A stretch of 64,000 bases of DNA from Strigamia acuminata (GCA_949358305.1 OX442314.1:48368581-48432580), one strand, 5' to 3'; numbered from the stretch's first letter, positions 31,801 to 42,915 are shown. Made by a program: numbers and translations. The notes: generated by a model from the sequence alone, not told the origin.

Positions 31801-32016
31801 TGCAGTGTTTTGCAATGTTTACCTTTAAATTGATAACAATGTTTTGAGTCTTTCTGTTGATTGCAATAATTGATAATTGCCGCGGCAAACAATATGATGT
31901 AACCAGAGCAACCAAGTTCTGGAATCCAGTGTATAAATTGAGTTGAATAAATGAGTGAAGCCGTGATAAGGTCTCTGATGTGAAATGACTGAGTTATTGT
32001 CGTGTGGAACGATTCA
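31801..32016 (+). repeat. 3' LTR of G-inner
   Basis: Identical to 19487-19702 and followed by the duplicated CCAAC. It contains an AATAAA-type signal (GTTGAATAAATG near 31943). Confidence 0.92.
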
Positions 32017-34640
32017 CCAACCTCGTACCAATACGAGTCCTCGAAGATACGCACGTGTTTAGATGCGTAAACTTGATTCCGTACAGGATCCCAGACCCTG
32101 TAACCCCTGGTTGTAATGGCATAACCAATGAGTGCTCCCGCCCAAGCCCTGCCTTCTAATTTCCCTTTTCTGACTTGGGACGGAATATGGACAAAAGTTT
32201 TTGACCCAATGCATTTTATATGTCGTAAAGACATTTTCTTATTGAAAAATACTGTGTAGGGAATTTTGCCCCCAAGTCCCTCGTGCGGAAAACGATTTTT
32301 CAAATAGACTATTGTCGTTGCTAACTCAGCCCAAAGGGGGTAGGGGAAATCATTTTCCAGCATTAAAGCCCTCACGCCGCCAACAATGGTGCGATTGGCC
32401 CTTTCCGCCACAGAATTCATTTCTGGTGAATATGTATTCGTCCGAATGCATTTCAATCCAATTTTGGATGCATAAGCGTTCCAGTCGCGTGAAATAAATT
32501 CACCTCCATTGTCGGTTTTAATGCATTTCACTTTTCGTGAAGTTGTTCTTTTAATTTCTGTTAACCATCGTTTGAAATGGCCCAAAACCTCCCCTTTGGT
32601 TTTCATTGTGATTATCCACATATAGCGGGAATAATCGTCTACAAGGACGAAATAGAAATTGGCCCCACCCAAGGATGCTTCCTGTGATGCCCCCCACACG
32701 TCCATGTGTACGAGGTCTAAAATCCCTTTCGTAGAGATCGCGATAATTGGGGAAAAACTTGCCCTTGTGCTCTTCGCAACCGCACATGCGTCGCATGTCG
32801 ACAATTCTTTATCGGACAAATTCATCCCAAAAACATCTTCACTTTCTGCTAATTTTATGATGCCCTTGGCATTGTGGTGTCCCATTCTGGAGTGCCACGT
32901 GTCCATACTCTGTGGTGTTTCCTTGTTTTTCACTTTGGGACCACCATTCCCGCTTTTGTTAATTCTTGCATTAGCATTAGCTTGGGGAACATTAGTTGGA
33001 GGTATTTGCACCTCATTCACTAACTTTTGCAAATTAATCGCCGTTGGCGCGTTAATCTTTTCGCTCGCTTGCGCTTTTAAGACGGGTGCGGACTTTTGAA
33101 GATCCGGCTTACTCAAACTTGTTAATAGTGCATTCTTATAATCTAAAATGGTTAATAAAGGTTTGACAAATTTCTCATCTTTGACGGATGATTTGATTAA
33201 GTCGAGGACAGCAGCCGCATCCTGGTACGCAGTTAATGCGGCTGTGTTTACATTCTCAGTGTCGATACGGCAGTTGACTCTGTACAATCGGTCACTGGTC
33301 CTAACTGCCGTAATCGACGGCTCCTCGATCTTATCTTTGTAAATAGACATTTTCCCATTTTTTACAATTGTGCACAATCCCGCTTGATCGGTGCGGCCGA
33401 GCGAAATCAAGTTTTTGCGAAAATTCGGCGCAAAATAGACGTTTTCCAATGTTACTTTCCTTGTCGTGTTTCCATAAAGTGAGGTAAGGATAACACTGCC
33501 GACTCCTTCTATTTTCGATTTGCCTTCTCCTTGCAACACACTGAAGTTGGACAAAGGCTTGAAATCGGTGAACCAGTTCCGGTTGAAGGAAAAGTGGTCG
33601 GTCGCCCCTGTGTCGACGTACCACTGCGAGTCGTACTGTCCGTGCGACACAAGAGACAATGGTTGAGCAGGGGCTTCCTCCAAAACTGCAGAATACAGCA
33701 TGTGCGGTTCGGCTTCAAATGCGTTCACTTGGGTAAGGTTGGCCCTTTGCTGGCCTTTCCCTCGCCCGCCGCCACGACCGCCCCCCCGTTTCAATTGCGT
33801 CACATTAGAAGAAAATGTCCCTTGCTTTCGCGGTGAAGGGCATTCGCGGGCGAAGTGGCCGGTTCCGCCACAAGTAAAGCACGTGCCACGCGGAATCCCG
33901 GCTGAATTCGAAGTTTTCCCTCGAGGTTTCCAGTTGCTTTTCCCAAAAAATGCATTTGCGTTGTCCCCTGCATTTGGGAGAACGCCAAACTCGTTGTTTT
34001 GTTCATAAAGGCGATTGTATTCGCCGAGCAATCGATCTTTTACGTTTGCCGCCGTGAATTCAGCATCCCCCCAATGGTAAGCGGTTTGCTTTACTGCCTC
34101 GTATTGTGGGGGCAACATGTCCAAGTATTGAAAGGCGAGGAACTCGTCCGAGACGTCGATTTTCACGTCTTTGAGTTCATTTGCCTTTCTGTCCACTCTC
34201 CCGGTGAACACCAACATTTCCTCGTTTTCGAGAAGTTTCAAATTTAGGAATTCTCGGCGGAGCCGCGCCCGGCGAGCCCGTGTTGTCGGCTGGTAAGCCG
34301 CTTTTAGCGCTTCCCAAACTTTAGCTGCAGTGGGGCAGGCGACGGCAATCACCTGTTGCGGTTCGCAGCAGCTCATGCAAAGTGTGGACATGGCTTTATC
34401 CTCACGAGTATTGAATTCTCGTTTCTCTTTCGCCGTCGCTGTGTCCGGGAGTTTGGGCTCTGCGCCGCTGACGTGGCCCCAGACACCGTTATACTTGAGG
34501 AGAAGTTGGACCTGCACAGCCCACGTTGCATAATTGGTCCCATCCAGTTTCTTGACATCTTTGTAATCACTCGGTGACGAGGCCATCGCGATGACACAAA
34601 GGGTTGCAGAAAATGTGAGATGTTTGCGGAGAAAACACAA
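32017..34640 (-). pseudogene. C-outer copia gag-protease-integrase, interrupted
   Basis: The minus frame is open throughout. The likely start is the second Met (MASSPSDYKD, near 34583). Gag is followed by zinc knuckle CFTCGGTGHFAREC, protease WYVDTGATDHFSF, integrase zinc site HSRMGHHN...CDACAVAKSTR, and catalytic HMDVWGA (Asp), KTDNGGEF (Asp) and EMNSVAERANR (Glu). It breaks at 32017, where G-inner inserted. The reading continues nominally into the gypsy LTR, but its true continuation is at 19486. It is a different family from C-inner: the same domain order, but diverged sequence. With no reverse transcriptase attached, it cannot move by itself. Confidence 0.9.
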
Positions 34641-34779
34641 TTTCGGAAATTATTCCGCACAAAACACTTCACAAGAACACTATCACGCAGTGCACAATTG
34701 TCTCTAGTCCCACAACCAAAAATTGAAGGCGAAAATACAGTTTCTGCCCGGGGAATCTCAATAAGTGAGATTGGATAAC

Positions 34780-34863
34780 CTTTGCTGGCAATCCCCCAGC
34801 TCTTCCGTTCGTAGCGCCTAGGCCCGCGGGATGGTTGGGTGGCCGTGGATAAGCCCAGCAAAG
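34780..34863 (-). promoter_or_regulatory. C-outer leader hairpin, covarying with C-inner
   Basis: A 9-bp perfect stem pairs 34780-34788 with 34855-34863 (CTTTGCTGG with CCAGCAAAG), around a 66-nt loop bearing the 8-nt palindrome CCCGCGGG. The flanks AACC and AATACAGTG match those of the C-inner stem, while the paired bases differ. Confidence 0.65.
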
Positions 34864-35764
34864 AATACAGTGTAACGTGCCCGAATGGACGTAGGGTAAC
34901 ACCGACGCTAAAAGGGGACCACAACAAAACCTTAAAACTATACAGAGTTTCACGAAAGTATGCAAATAAATCAAAACAGTCTAGATGTGAAGTTGGCCAA
35001 TTACAGGATCCTTGCGCCGTAATCGGTTCCCACGGTGTGTTCAACGTCGGCTTCACGTGTCGAATTAACTCACACGCACGCCGGGGTGCTAATGTGAAGA
35101 GAAACCCTCTCAACTGGTGCACCCTGCGTGCAAAACCAGGGTTTCCTCTTGAAATCGTCGTTGCGCACGTCCGCGCCTTCGTAATTCCACGTCGGGTGGA
35201 AATCACGGCTCTTCGTGCTAAATATGGCTGTGTACGTGGACTTACACGTAAACACAGCTCCAAAACGAATATTCACCGTCGATGGCGATGAAAAACGATC
35301 AAAATGGTCGCCACAGAACAAATCTTCGTCCTCGACGATCCTACGACAAATATCGGTCGTTTTGCGTCGAAACTCCGTCGTGTCGACGTGAATGGGCGTC
35401 GTCTCGCTGGCAATACTGATTGCCTCGGCAAAATAACGTCGTGTTGGCGTGTATCGGTTCAGATGCACGTCTGGGCTGCGATTCGCTTCACGGCCGAATC
35501 CAAAATGGCCGCCGCAGGAAAATTTCACGACGACGACGGAAAAAGTGCTTATTTCGCACAGAAAAATTTCGAAATAAAGCTGCTTACACACTAAAATGTC
35601 CGTAGTAATGTCCGCACACGTTGCCAATCGTTTCCAATCGATTTGGCGAAGAAAATCCGTCTGCGTCGGTCGGTTCGCGTTTGCGGCGAAGTCGGGCGAC
35701 GTCTTGGCTTCGTCTCGCGTCCAAAAAGGTCGGAAATCCTTTACAAACTGGTCAGGCCGTCGAG
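34864..35764 (-). other. C-outer long leader
   Basis: No gene. This lies between primer site and gag and is longer than in C-inner. A short block at about 35073-35086 (CGCCGGGGTGCTAA) matches one in the C-inner leader near 31028 (CACCGGGGTACTAA). The remainder is GC-richer, with many CGTCG and CGACG words and no conserved frame. Confidence 0.6.
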
Positions 35765-35782
35765 AACCATCCTCTGCTACCA
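35765..35782 (-). other. Primer-binding site of C-outer (18 nt)
   Basis: The minus strand reads TGGTAGCAGAGGATGGTT, 18 bases complementary to the 3' end of animal initiator tRNA-Met (from general knowledge of that tRNA). It fixes the inner edge of the 5' LTR at about 35783. Confidence 0.85.
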
Positions 35783-36262
35783 TATAAAGCGATTTCCCGG
35801 CCTGGCAGAGTCGAATAAACTGGCGAAACAAACTTCAATTGGTGCGCGACACCGACTTGCGTGCGCCATCTTTTATTTCAACATAACAAGAGTAAAAACA
35901 TACACGGGTTCGAGACTAACAAAGCACTCGAGAATAAAAGAGAACAAATCATTGTATTCCCAATGATTTATTCTTTACAATGAATAAACAAAAGCAGGCA
36001 TAAGTAATGGATAACTTATCAATAAACCAAACAATACAAAGTTTGCTCTTTCAAGCAGATGATAACATTGGCGCATACTATTATAAGTAAATGTTCAACC
36101 GCAGTACGTAACAAGCATGGGTAAAAATCGAGATCGGTTGAACACGACATCGAGACATAATATAACAGTACACTGGTTGCATATAATCGGAAATTATGCA
36201 ACAGATCAAATACGCGAATTATTAGCGTCAAACAATCAAACATCTCAAATCCGACCAAATCC
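35783..36262 (-). repeat. Presumed 5' LTR of C-outer
   Basis: Bounded on one side by the primer site and on the other by the point where G-outer integrase coding stops (TDRGTAF ends near 36266). No second copy exists in the window, so the outer edge is accurate only to about ten bases and LTR identity cannot be measured. Confidence 0.6.
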
Positions 36263-36264
36263 CA

Positions 36265-37058
36265 ATATTAAATGCGGTCCCCCTATCGGTGATGACTCGC
36301 GTGGGGACCCACATCCGCATACACAGTTCTCTCACTTTTCGACATGTTTCTTTCGCACTTGTTGATTTTGTCGCCCTCAAAAATGTCACCTTCGAGTAAT
36401 TGCACACTGCCACCAGCACATATTTGTAACCTCCGCTCTTTGGGAATGGCCCTACGTGGTCCAGGTGGACTGTGTGCCACGGCAGCTTCTCTCGAATTAT
36501 CATATTCAGTGCCCCTGGTCGGCGTCCCCCCGGCTCTTTGTAAATTAAACATTTGACGCAGGATCCGATGATGGCTTTTACAAATTTCCGCATTCTCGGG
36601 AACCAAAACCTCTTGAGAATCGCATCCATCGTCCCCTCTGTCGCCGGGTGCCCGTGTGACTCATGCACTTCCCTCGTTATTTGCCGCTGTATCCCTTTTG
36701 GCACGTAAATTCGTTTTCGTTTCTTCTCTCCTTTTCTACTTAAAATATGGCACACGTGTCCATTTTTGAGTGTGAACTGCCGTATTTTGTTCTGCATCCG
36801 CTCGGTCAACCCCTCATTGTTATTTTGCAATAAAGCATTTTTAATCTCTCTACACTCAATGTCGCTCATCTGAGCAGCCTCCAGCCAGTCTCCCCCCATT
36901 AATCTAATCTCATTCACTCGGAATCGACTCATCACCTCGTTCTCCTCGGTTCCCGACTGTTGGCACGGTTCGGCATTTCTGCTGAGCGCGTCGACGTGAC
37001 TCATTAGTAGTCCCGGCCGATGTACGGCTCTAAAATCGTACTCGGATAGTTGCAACAC
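36265..37058 (-). pseudogene. Integrase N-terminal part of G-outer
   Basis: The minus frame starts at the end of RNase H (QLSEYDFRAVHRPGLLMSHVDALSR). It has the integrase zinc site HESHGHPATEG...CVKCLIYKE, then the first catalytic Asp in VHLDHVGPFPKSGG and the second in VITDRGTAF. It then runs into C-outer. The third catalytic residue is at about 18920. Confidence 0.88.
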
Positions 37059-37075
37059 CCATCTGCCTATGCGAG

Positions 37076-37215
37076 GGGTCAGCCAGGGCCGTTTCGACCT
37101 ATGAGGCGAAGAGGCAACCGCCAGGTGGCCATGCCGTGGTAAGTAACTTTACCAAGGCATGGCCACCTGGCGGCCGCCTCTTCGCCTCATAGGTAGAAAC
37201 GGCCCTGGGGTCAGC
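37076..37215. mobile_element. hAT hairpin MITE inside G-outer, 8-bp duplication
   Basis: The element 37084-37207 (124 bp) is an almost perfect palindrome starting CAGGGCCGTTTCGACCTATG and ending in its complement. The flanks are a perfect 8-bp duplication GGGTCAGC (37076-37083 and 37208-37215). Ends and duplication length both fit hAT. It splits the RNase H-integrase region of G-outer. Confidence 0.92.
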
Positions 37216-37276
37216 TCTTTCTTTTTCAACCCGTATCTAACCGCCTCGCAGTCGGTAACAATGACAAACTCTGCCC

Positions 37277-38836
37277 CTATACATACATTCTAAATTGTCG
37301 TACCGCCCATACCATCGCTAATAATTCCAATTCTGTGGAGTGATACCGCCGCTCGCAGTCCGTCGTTGTTCGGCTTGCGTACAATACTGGATGCAATATT
37401 CCCTTCTCGTCCCCCTGCATCAAAATTGCCCCTAACCCCTCCTGCGACGCGTCTGTGTGTATTTCGCATGGGCGTGTATTATCAAACACCTTTAACAATG
37501 GCGCTGACACTAACTCATTAATCAAGTTTCTAAATGCCGCTTCACACTCCTTTTTCCACATAAATGGCTCGTTCTTGCGTGTTAGGTTTGTCAATGGCTT
37601 GCACTTGGCTGCATAGCCCGCCACAAACCTCCTAAAATAACCACACAACCCCAAGAAACTCCTAACTCCTTTCACGTCCCTCGGCGTTGGAAAGTTGCTA
37701 ATGGCGCTTGTTTTCTCCAACCCTGGTCGCAACCCCTCCGCCGCCAAACGCAACCCCAAAAAATTTACTTCACTGCACAAAAAATGACATTTACTTAATT
37801 TTAATGTTAACTTCGCCTTTCTCATTTCAACCAATAAAGTTTTCATTTTCTGAAACAACTCATCAACGTTTTTAGCCCCCTGTAATAAATCATCCATATA
37901 TCGTCTCATTATTTCTCTCGGAAGATGGCCAAACGCCATTTCCATCATGCGATTAAAAACAAACGGCGCGTTTACAAGCCCGAATGGCATTCGAGTAAAC
38001 TGCCATTTGTTCGCCATTGTCGAAAATGCCGTCTTTTCCTGTGCGCCCTCTGTTAATTCTACCTGGTAATACCCCGCAGCCAAGTCAAACACAGAAAAAA
38101 TCACCCAATCGTGCGTGCCATCATAAATCTCCTCGATTCTCGGGCAAGGAAAATGTTCCTTGACCGTTGCTTCGTTTAAGCATCGGAAATCAATACAAAT
38201 TCGCATTTCCCCGCAATTTTTCCGTACTATTGGACTATTAAAAGCACTATTTGATTTCTTTATAAACCCTGCCCCCTCTAACTCTCTAATCATTGCGTCG
38301 ATTTCTCGTTGCTGCGCCACTGAGTATGGATATCGCCTCAAATTTACCGCCCTATCAGTCGTCAATTTAATGTCCATTTTTAAATTTTTGAATTTCCCCA
38401 CTTCAGACAAATTTGTTGCGAAACAGTCCCTAAATTCATTAACCAGCCCAACTAATCTCAATTTGTTTTCTTCCGACACCCCCTCGCCCACTTTAAGATC
38501 GTGTAATGAAATAACAGACTCACCCCTTGATTCCACTCGCTTCACTTCGCTGCATTGCAATGACGGTGCGTCGTCAATCATTTCAACGTGTCCCAATTTC
38601 TTCCCTTTTTGCACTCGAACTGCTGCCGCCCCCCGGTTCACTATTGGTATTCTCATTCGTCCGTCTTCCACGTTCGTTACTCCTTCCAACACCTCAAGTT
38701 CATCAAAGTTCAAAAGTTCGTTGCACACATAAACAGTTCCGTCGTCACCTCGCACTTTCATTTCAATAAAATTTATCGACTGCGCTTCAATTACCGTCTC
38801 TTCACCCGTCACCAATGCTCTCGGCTTCGCTCGCAC
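37277..38836 (-). pseudogene. G-outer reverse transcriptase and RNase H
   Basis: A 519-codon minus frame. It contains MRICIDFRCLNEATVKEHFP, FSVFDLAAGYYQVEL, FGLVNAPFVFNR, the active-site YMDDLLQG, the thumb FLGLRLAAEGLRPG, and an RNase H domain with EIHTDASQEGLGAIL and YHSTELELLAMVWAVR. The frame ends at a TAG near 37277, after which RNase H coding resumes in the same frame as far as the hAT hairpin. So one premature stop and one insertion separate it from the integrase piece. The catalytic Asp pair of the polymerase is intact. Confidence 0.9.
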
Positions 38837-38851
38837 CTCCGGTTCGATGCG

Positions 38852-39868
38852 TCAAAGTCCCCCGTCGATCGTCGTCGTGTCGCAAAACGAAATCTTCCCG
38901 CTCTCCACCGTCATCTTCACGCCTTGATGCTCCAAAAATGGCTGCCCCACCCAAATGTCCGTCGACATCACCTCATCGTCAACAACGTAAAATGGCACCG
39001 CATCCACCGTCACGTCGTCCGTTTCCACGCAATATTCCGTGCGGCCCAAATAAACTTGTTCATCCTGGTTGATCCCGTAGTTGAATCCACGAATTTTGTA
39101 CGCAAATTTCGGCTCGTCGATTCCCGCCTGCCTCGCGAACGTTTTACCGACCAAACACAACTCACTCTGCGTGTCAATGCCTGCCGTGCACGAACGTCCC
39201 GCGACCGTCATAATAGTTGTGAATTTCGGGATCATGGCTTCTCCTACGATCTTCTTGCACGCGTGCGTCTTCACCTCCTTCGGTCTCGTCGATTTCCGCT
39301 CTCGTTTCGGCTCTGGGCACTTGTTGGCGTAGTGACCGCTCGCCTCACAGTTAAAACACTTGACTTTTGGGCAATTTGCAGAAATGTGCCCTGTCTCCTT
39401 GCACCCAAAACACCGGGCCTTGCCTGTGCACTCGTTGGCGCGGTGCCCCTCCTCTCCACACTTAAAACAGGCCGTGTGTGGTTTTCTCACACTCACTCTC
39501 TCCTTCAGCACGGTCAGCTTTGGTTTGAATTCGCTTTTTATCTCACTTTTCGCACTCACATATCTAGACTCAATTGTTTTCACATCTCGAATTATCTCGC
39601 CAATACTGCTATATGATTTCAAATAAATTGCACTCATTACCGTTTTGTTTTTGAGTCCGTCCACGATGTAATCACGCGCCTCCGCCAAATTTAGCTTCAA
39701 TTTGCTACACACTGCCCACTTTCGGTGCACGTACGCTTCGACCGTATCGTCGGGTTTCTGCGGCGCCTGCATCATGGCCTGCTTTTGAGCAAGGGTCAAC
39801 TCCTGATCAGGAAAATCGCGTAAAAAACACCGGGCCCAATCGCTGTAAGACTGCATTCGCACATGCAT
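38852..39868 (-). pseudogene. G-outer gag C-terminal half and protease
   Basis: The minus frame opens in capsid sequence (SYSDWARCFLRDFPDQELT...DDTVEAYVHRKWAVC), followed by three CCHC knuckles (CFKCGEEGHRANEC, CFGCKETGHISANC, CFNCEASGHYANKC) and a retropepsin-like domain. The protease motif reads GIDTQSELCLVG: Gln stands where the family nearly always has Gly (D-T-G), which would be expected to impair catalysis. The capsid N-terminal part is at 45226-45763. Confidence 0.85.
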
Positions 39869-39926
39869 AGTTGTTCGTTAAGGAAGTCAACTTTCTTAGC
39901 AAAATCACACTTATCAATTTTTAAAA

Positions 39927-40750
39927 TTGTTGCCTTTGCAAATTTATGGATGGATTGTACCGTTAAATTTTATTATAAAACAATTAAGGATTAGTTCAAA
40001 AACAGCTGTCGACTGGTCCAGTTTTAGCAGAGAGGTTGTCTTTGACGCGTTACTAAACCAGTCGCAAAAAATTGGAGGAGGAGGATCGATCGTAGAAATT
40101 GATGAATCAAAATTTGGCAGAAGAAAATACTACAGAGCTTCCACATATTATTGTTTCTTTATGATACACCCACCTAATTTCTGCTAATCCTTTAGGACAC
40201 AGAGTCAAAGGCCAATGGGTGTTTGGTGGGATTGAACAAGGGATAGGAAAACTATTTCTGGTCACTGTGGAAAAAAGAGACACCCACACCCTTTTAAAAA
40301 TTATACAGCAATATACTGTATACTGCCAAAAACGACCATTATTTCCGATTGTTGGAAAGCATACAATTGTCTGGAAGAGAAAGGTTTCCAACATTTAACT
40401 GTAAATCATTCAATAAACGATAAAGATCCAGAAACCGGCGCCCACACCAACACAAAAGAAAGTACATGGCGGCATGCAAAACAAGTTTTACCAAATTATT
40501 CTCGCAAGAAAGCGTTCTTTGAAGGTATAGATAAAAGGTAAATCTCGTTTTAAATAAACAATCACTAAACAACAGAATATTTCCAGGTTATTTAGCTAAA
40601 TATATGTTCATGAAAAGTTGTAAAATGGAAAAAAGGAACTCAACACTAGCATTTTTAGAAGCTGCAGGAAATTTGTACAACCCATTGAACCCGATTGAAC
40701 CTGATATTGAAGAAGAAGAAGTTGAAAACTTGGAAATTTCTTTTGAATGA
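39927..40750 (+). pseudogene. Merlin (IS1016-like) transposase, nearly complete
   Basis: The frame contains GGSIVEIDESKFGRRKYYR (first catalytic Asp). After a gap of about 60 bp ending CTTTAG come GHRVKGQWVFGGIEQG and TVEKRDTHTLL, then, in another frame, IISDCWKAYNC (second Asp) and HTNTKESTWRHAK (Glu). A GT-AG intron 40525-40586 joins FFEG to YLAKYMFMKSC. The protein ends in an acidic tail (IEEEEVENLEISFE). These are the signature strings of Merlin/IS1016 enzymes. The first gap lacks a GT donor, and a frame change occurs near 40330, so the copy is probably dead. Terminal repeats were not located. Confidence 0.85.
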
Positions 40751-42635
40751 CTTTTTATTATTTTTACATTCATTATTTCATTTAATCCGTTTTACATTCA
40801 TTATTTCATTTTATCTCTTTTATATTCATTTTCAGGTTGAAATTGGAAATGGTGTAATGTTAGATAAATTGCAACTTGAAAATGAGAAATCATTTAGCAA
40901 TTCTCCCTCAATATTTGCTAGACAAGTAGCAAGATTGGTATTTAGCCCTAATAAATTGGCCACATGTTCACTCAATGGCAGATAGAGCAACTCAAACAAG
41001 GATAAAAGGGTTTTGCCTTTTTCTGAAGAAAAGGTTATCATTTTGCTGCAAAATTACCGTATACAGAATTTGATAATTTTTTCTGCAAAATACTTTATTG
41101 CATAGCATGTCGAATTCTGCAGAACTTTTTTTTACCTAGGAAGTGAGTTGTTTTTGGAACTTGCTTGAGTTTGTAAGAGCCAAACTGCGATAGCTCATAG
41201 CTCTTTTCACACTTTCTTAATGACATGTTCTATTCAGTTTCAGCCCGGAACATGTCCGTAACGAACATTTATAAAGAAATTGTGGGTCAGGTTGCAATCA
41301 ACATAATCTCCAACGTTGCTGGAGAATTAGTGGACCACTTCTTTAATGAAGAAAATACAGAAACATCGACCAAAAATCGACCAAAAAATCGATTAAAAAA
41401 TCGACAAAACGTGAACAAGCAAATGTGTGTTTTCTGATCTCAAAGACCGAAAGTTGATAAAGCTGGGTTATAGCATTAGAAAATTCAATCCAGGGTTTTC
41501 GTCAGGAGGCATACAGGGTCTTTAGTTTTAATAATGTAATTTTTAAAAAAAAATTTCTAAATTTGTTTAAAAATATTTATCTATTTAAATTTAAATTTAT
41601 TTCTCACGGTATAACAACTTCATGAACAGCAAACTGGCACATCCACCCAAACTCGAAAAAAGACTGTTGCAGGCGATTTATCGCAAAAGAAAAATCAAGA
41701 AATAAATTTGCTCACGGACGATAAACCCGCGAAACCGGTTCAGGGAGTAGAAGACCAATGGTCCTCGCCTCAGACTGTAGCGCCAGTCATAGGGAACACG
41801 AGCACCATGGCTTTTAAGTGGGTCCCATTTATTGGCGAGCGGATGGAGACCCTTGAACTAGCGATCAATTACCACCCAAAACCACAGCATGAAATAGCAT
41901 TAACCATAGTAGCAAATCCTCTCATTAAAGTCTTGCACTGACCCCGGAAAAAAAGGAGTGGATCAACGCCAGCATGATAGTTATTATGAAAGCAAATGCA
42001 TTCTTGACAAAAAATGCACAAAAGGATATAACTAACATTTTGAAGCCGCTTGCCTGTATGCTACCATGGCAAAGGAAGAGATTAAAAAGAAAATAAGAAA
42101 AGGTTTTGCTTTTATATTATTCCTTTCATTTTTTCATTAGGTTGTGTTAATATGTAGCAGAGAGAACAGCCAACAGTTAGGTTCGTTTACATCCTTTTGG
42201 CCTATGCTGTTTCGTAATTTTAAGTAGATTGAATGTTTTAGACAGCACCATCATCACAGAGAAGACGCTCACCTCAAAGAATTTGTCACCCAAATGTGGC
42301 AAATAAATAAGGGGAAAATTCCAAACGAATTTTTCTTTAAAAGTACTGAATTAAGGTACATATATTGGACAAGCCATAAATAACATCATTTATTTGTTGA
42401 TGTTATACAATACAAGTGAGAAAGACGACAGAGATAGCAAAAGGAAACGATTAAGTGACAAAAACCAAGCATCAAGGAAACCAAAATCAGCGCCAGGATA
42501 ACCAGTGTCAAAAACCAAAGCCATGCCTAATCAAAACCAAACAGACAAGAAGATTCTTGGGATTGGAAAATTTCTGAACGAATCAGAGCCATTAAGAATT
42601 TTAAATAAGATAAAAATAGAGATAAGTTTTGGTGG

Positions 42636-42915
42636 CACCACTCCGTTTGTGGACAAAACCATTTGACATTGACAGAAAATGTGAATGCCATATTCATATG
42701 CGGCCTTACAATACAAACTCATGAAAGCAAATGCAATCATAAAAAAAAATACACCAAATAATGTAAATACGAGAAATATGAAAAATAAAATCGAAATCAG
42801 GGGATGACCAGAGCTCTCTTTTGGTTCCACTGAATCTACTCATGTCATCAGTTTCCCCAGGGGTGACCACGAGGAGGTAGAGAGTTGGATTTTACACCCC
42901 CAATGAACAAGTTAC
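42636..42915. repeat. Dispersed repeat R3, copy 2 (short)
   Basis: One worn minisatellite unit (GCCATATTCATATGCGGCCT) is followed by the conserved core at about 42805-42901, ending GGATTTTACACCCCC. The tail beyond is diverged. On the minus strand this copy has a 99-codon frame with a strongly hydrophobic centre, as copy 1 does, but the two proteins align poorly. Confidence 0.65.

Larger units (their letters stand above)
19487..32016 (+). mobile_element. Gypsy element G-inner (level 4), split by a copia element
   Basis: Two 216-bp LTRs, 19487-19702 and 31801-32016, appear identical base for base. They start TGCAGTG and end CGATTCA, and are flanked by the perfect 5-bp duplication CCAAC (19482-19486 and 32017-32021). 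A purine-rich tract TTGGGGAGGAA precedes the 3' LTR. A single long frame starts at 20222 and is open up to the copia insertion at 24991. The original stop codon is at 31688-31690, beyond that insertion. Without the copia copy the element would be about 5.9 kb and apparently intact. Confidence 0.93.
18976..36262 (-). mobile_element. Copia element C-outer, 3'-truncated (level 3)
   Basis: On the minus strand this comprises a presumed 5' LTR (about 35783-36262), an initiator-tRNA primer site (35765-35782), a leader of about 1.1 kb, then gag, protease and integrase (34640-32017), and, after the interrupting gypsy element G-inner, a further 155 codons (19486-19022). The frame ends just before where reverse transcriptase should start. 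Reverse transcriptase, RNase H and the 3' LTR are all absent, and G-outer integrase resumes within about 40 bp. So this copy lost its 3' half on insertion or by later deletion. No target duplication can be recognised at its ends. Confidence 0.8.

Noticed and set aside
36228-39868. A separate gypsy element independent of the LTR pair at 18.0 and 45.9 kb
   Set aside because: The strand, complementary gag halves, complementary integrase halves and the CAGC duplication all indicate one split element.
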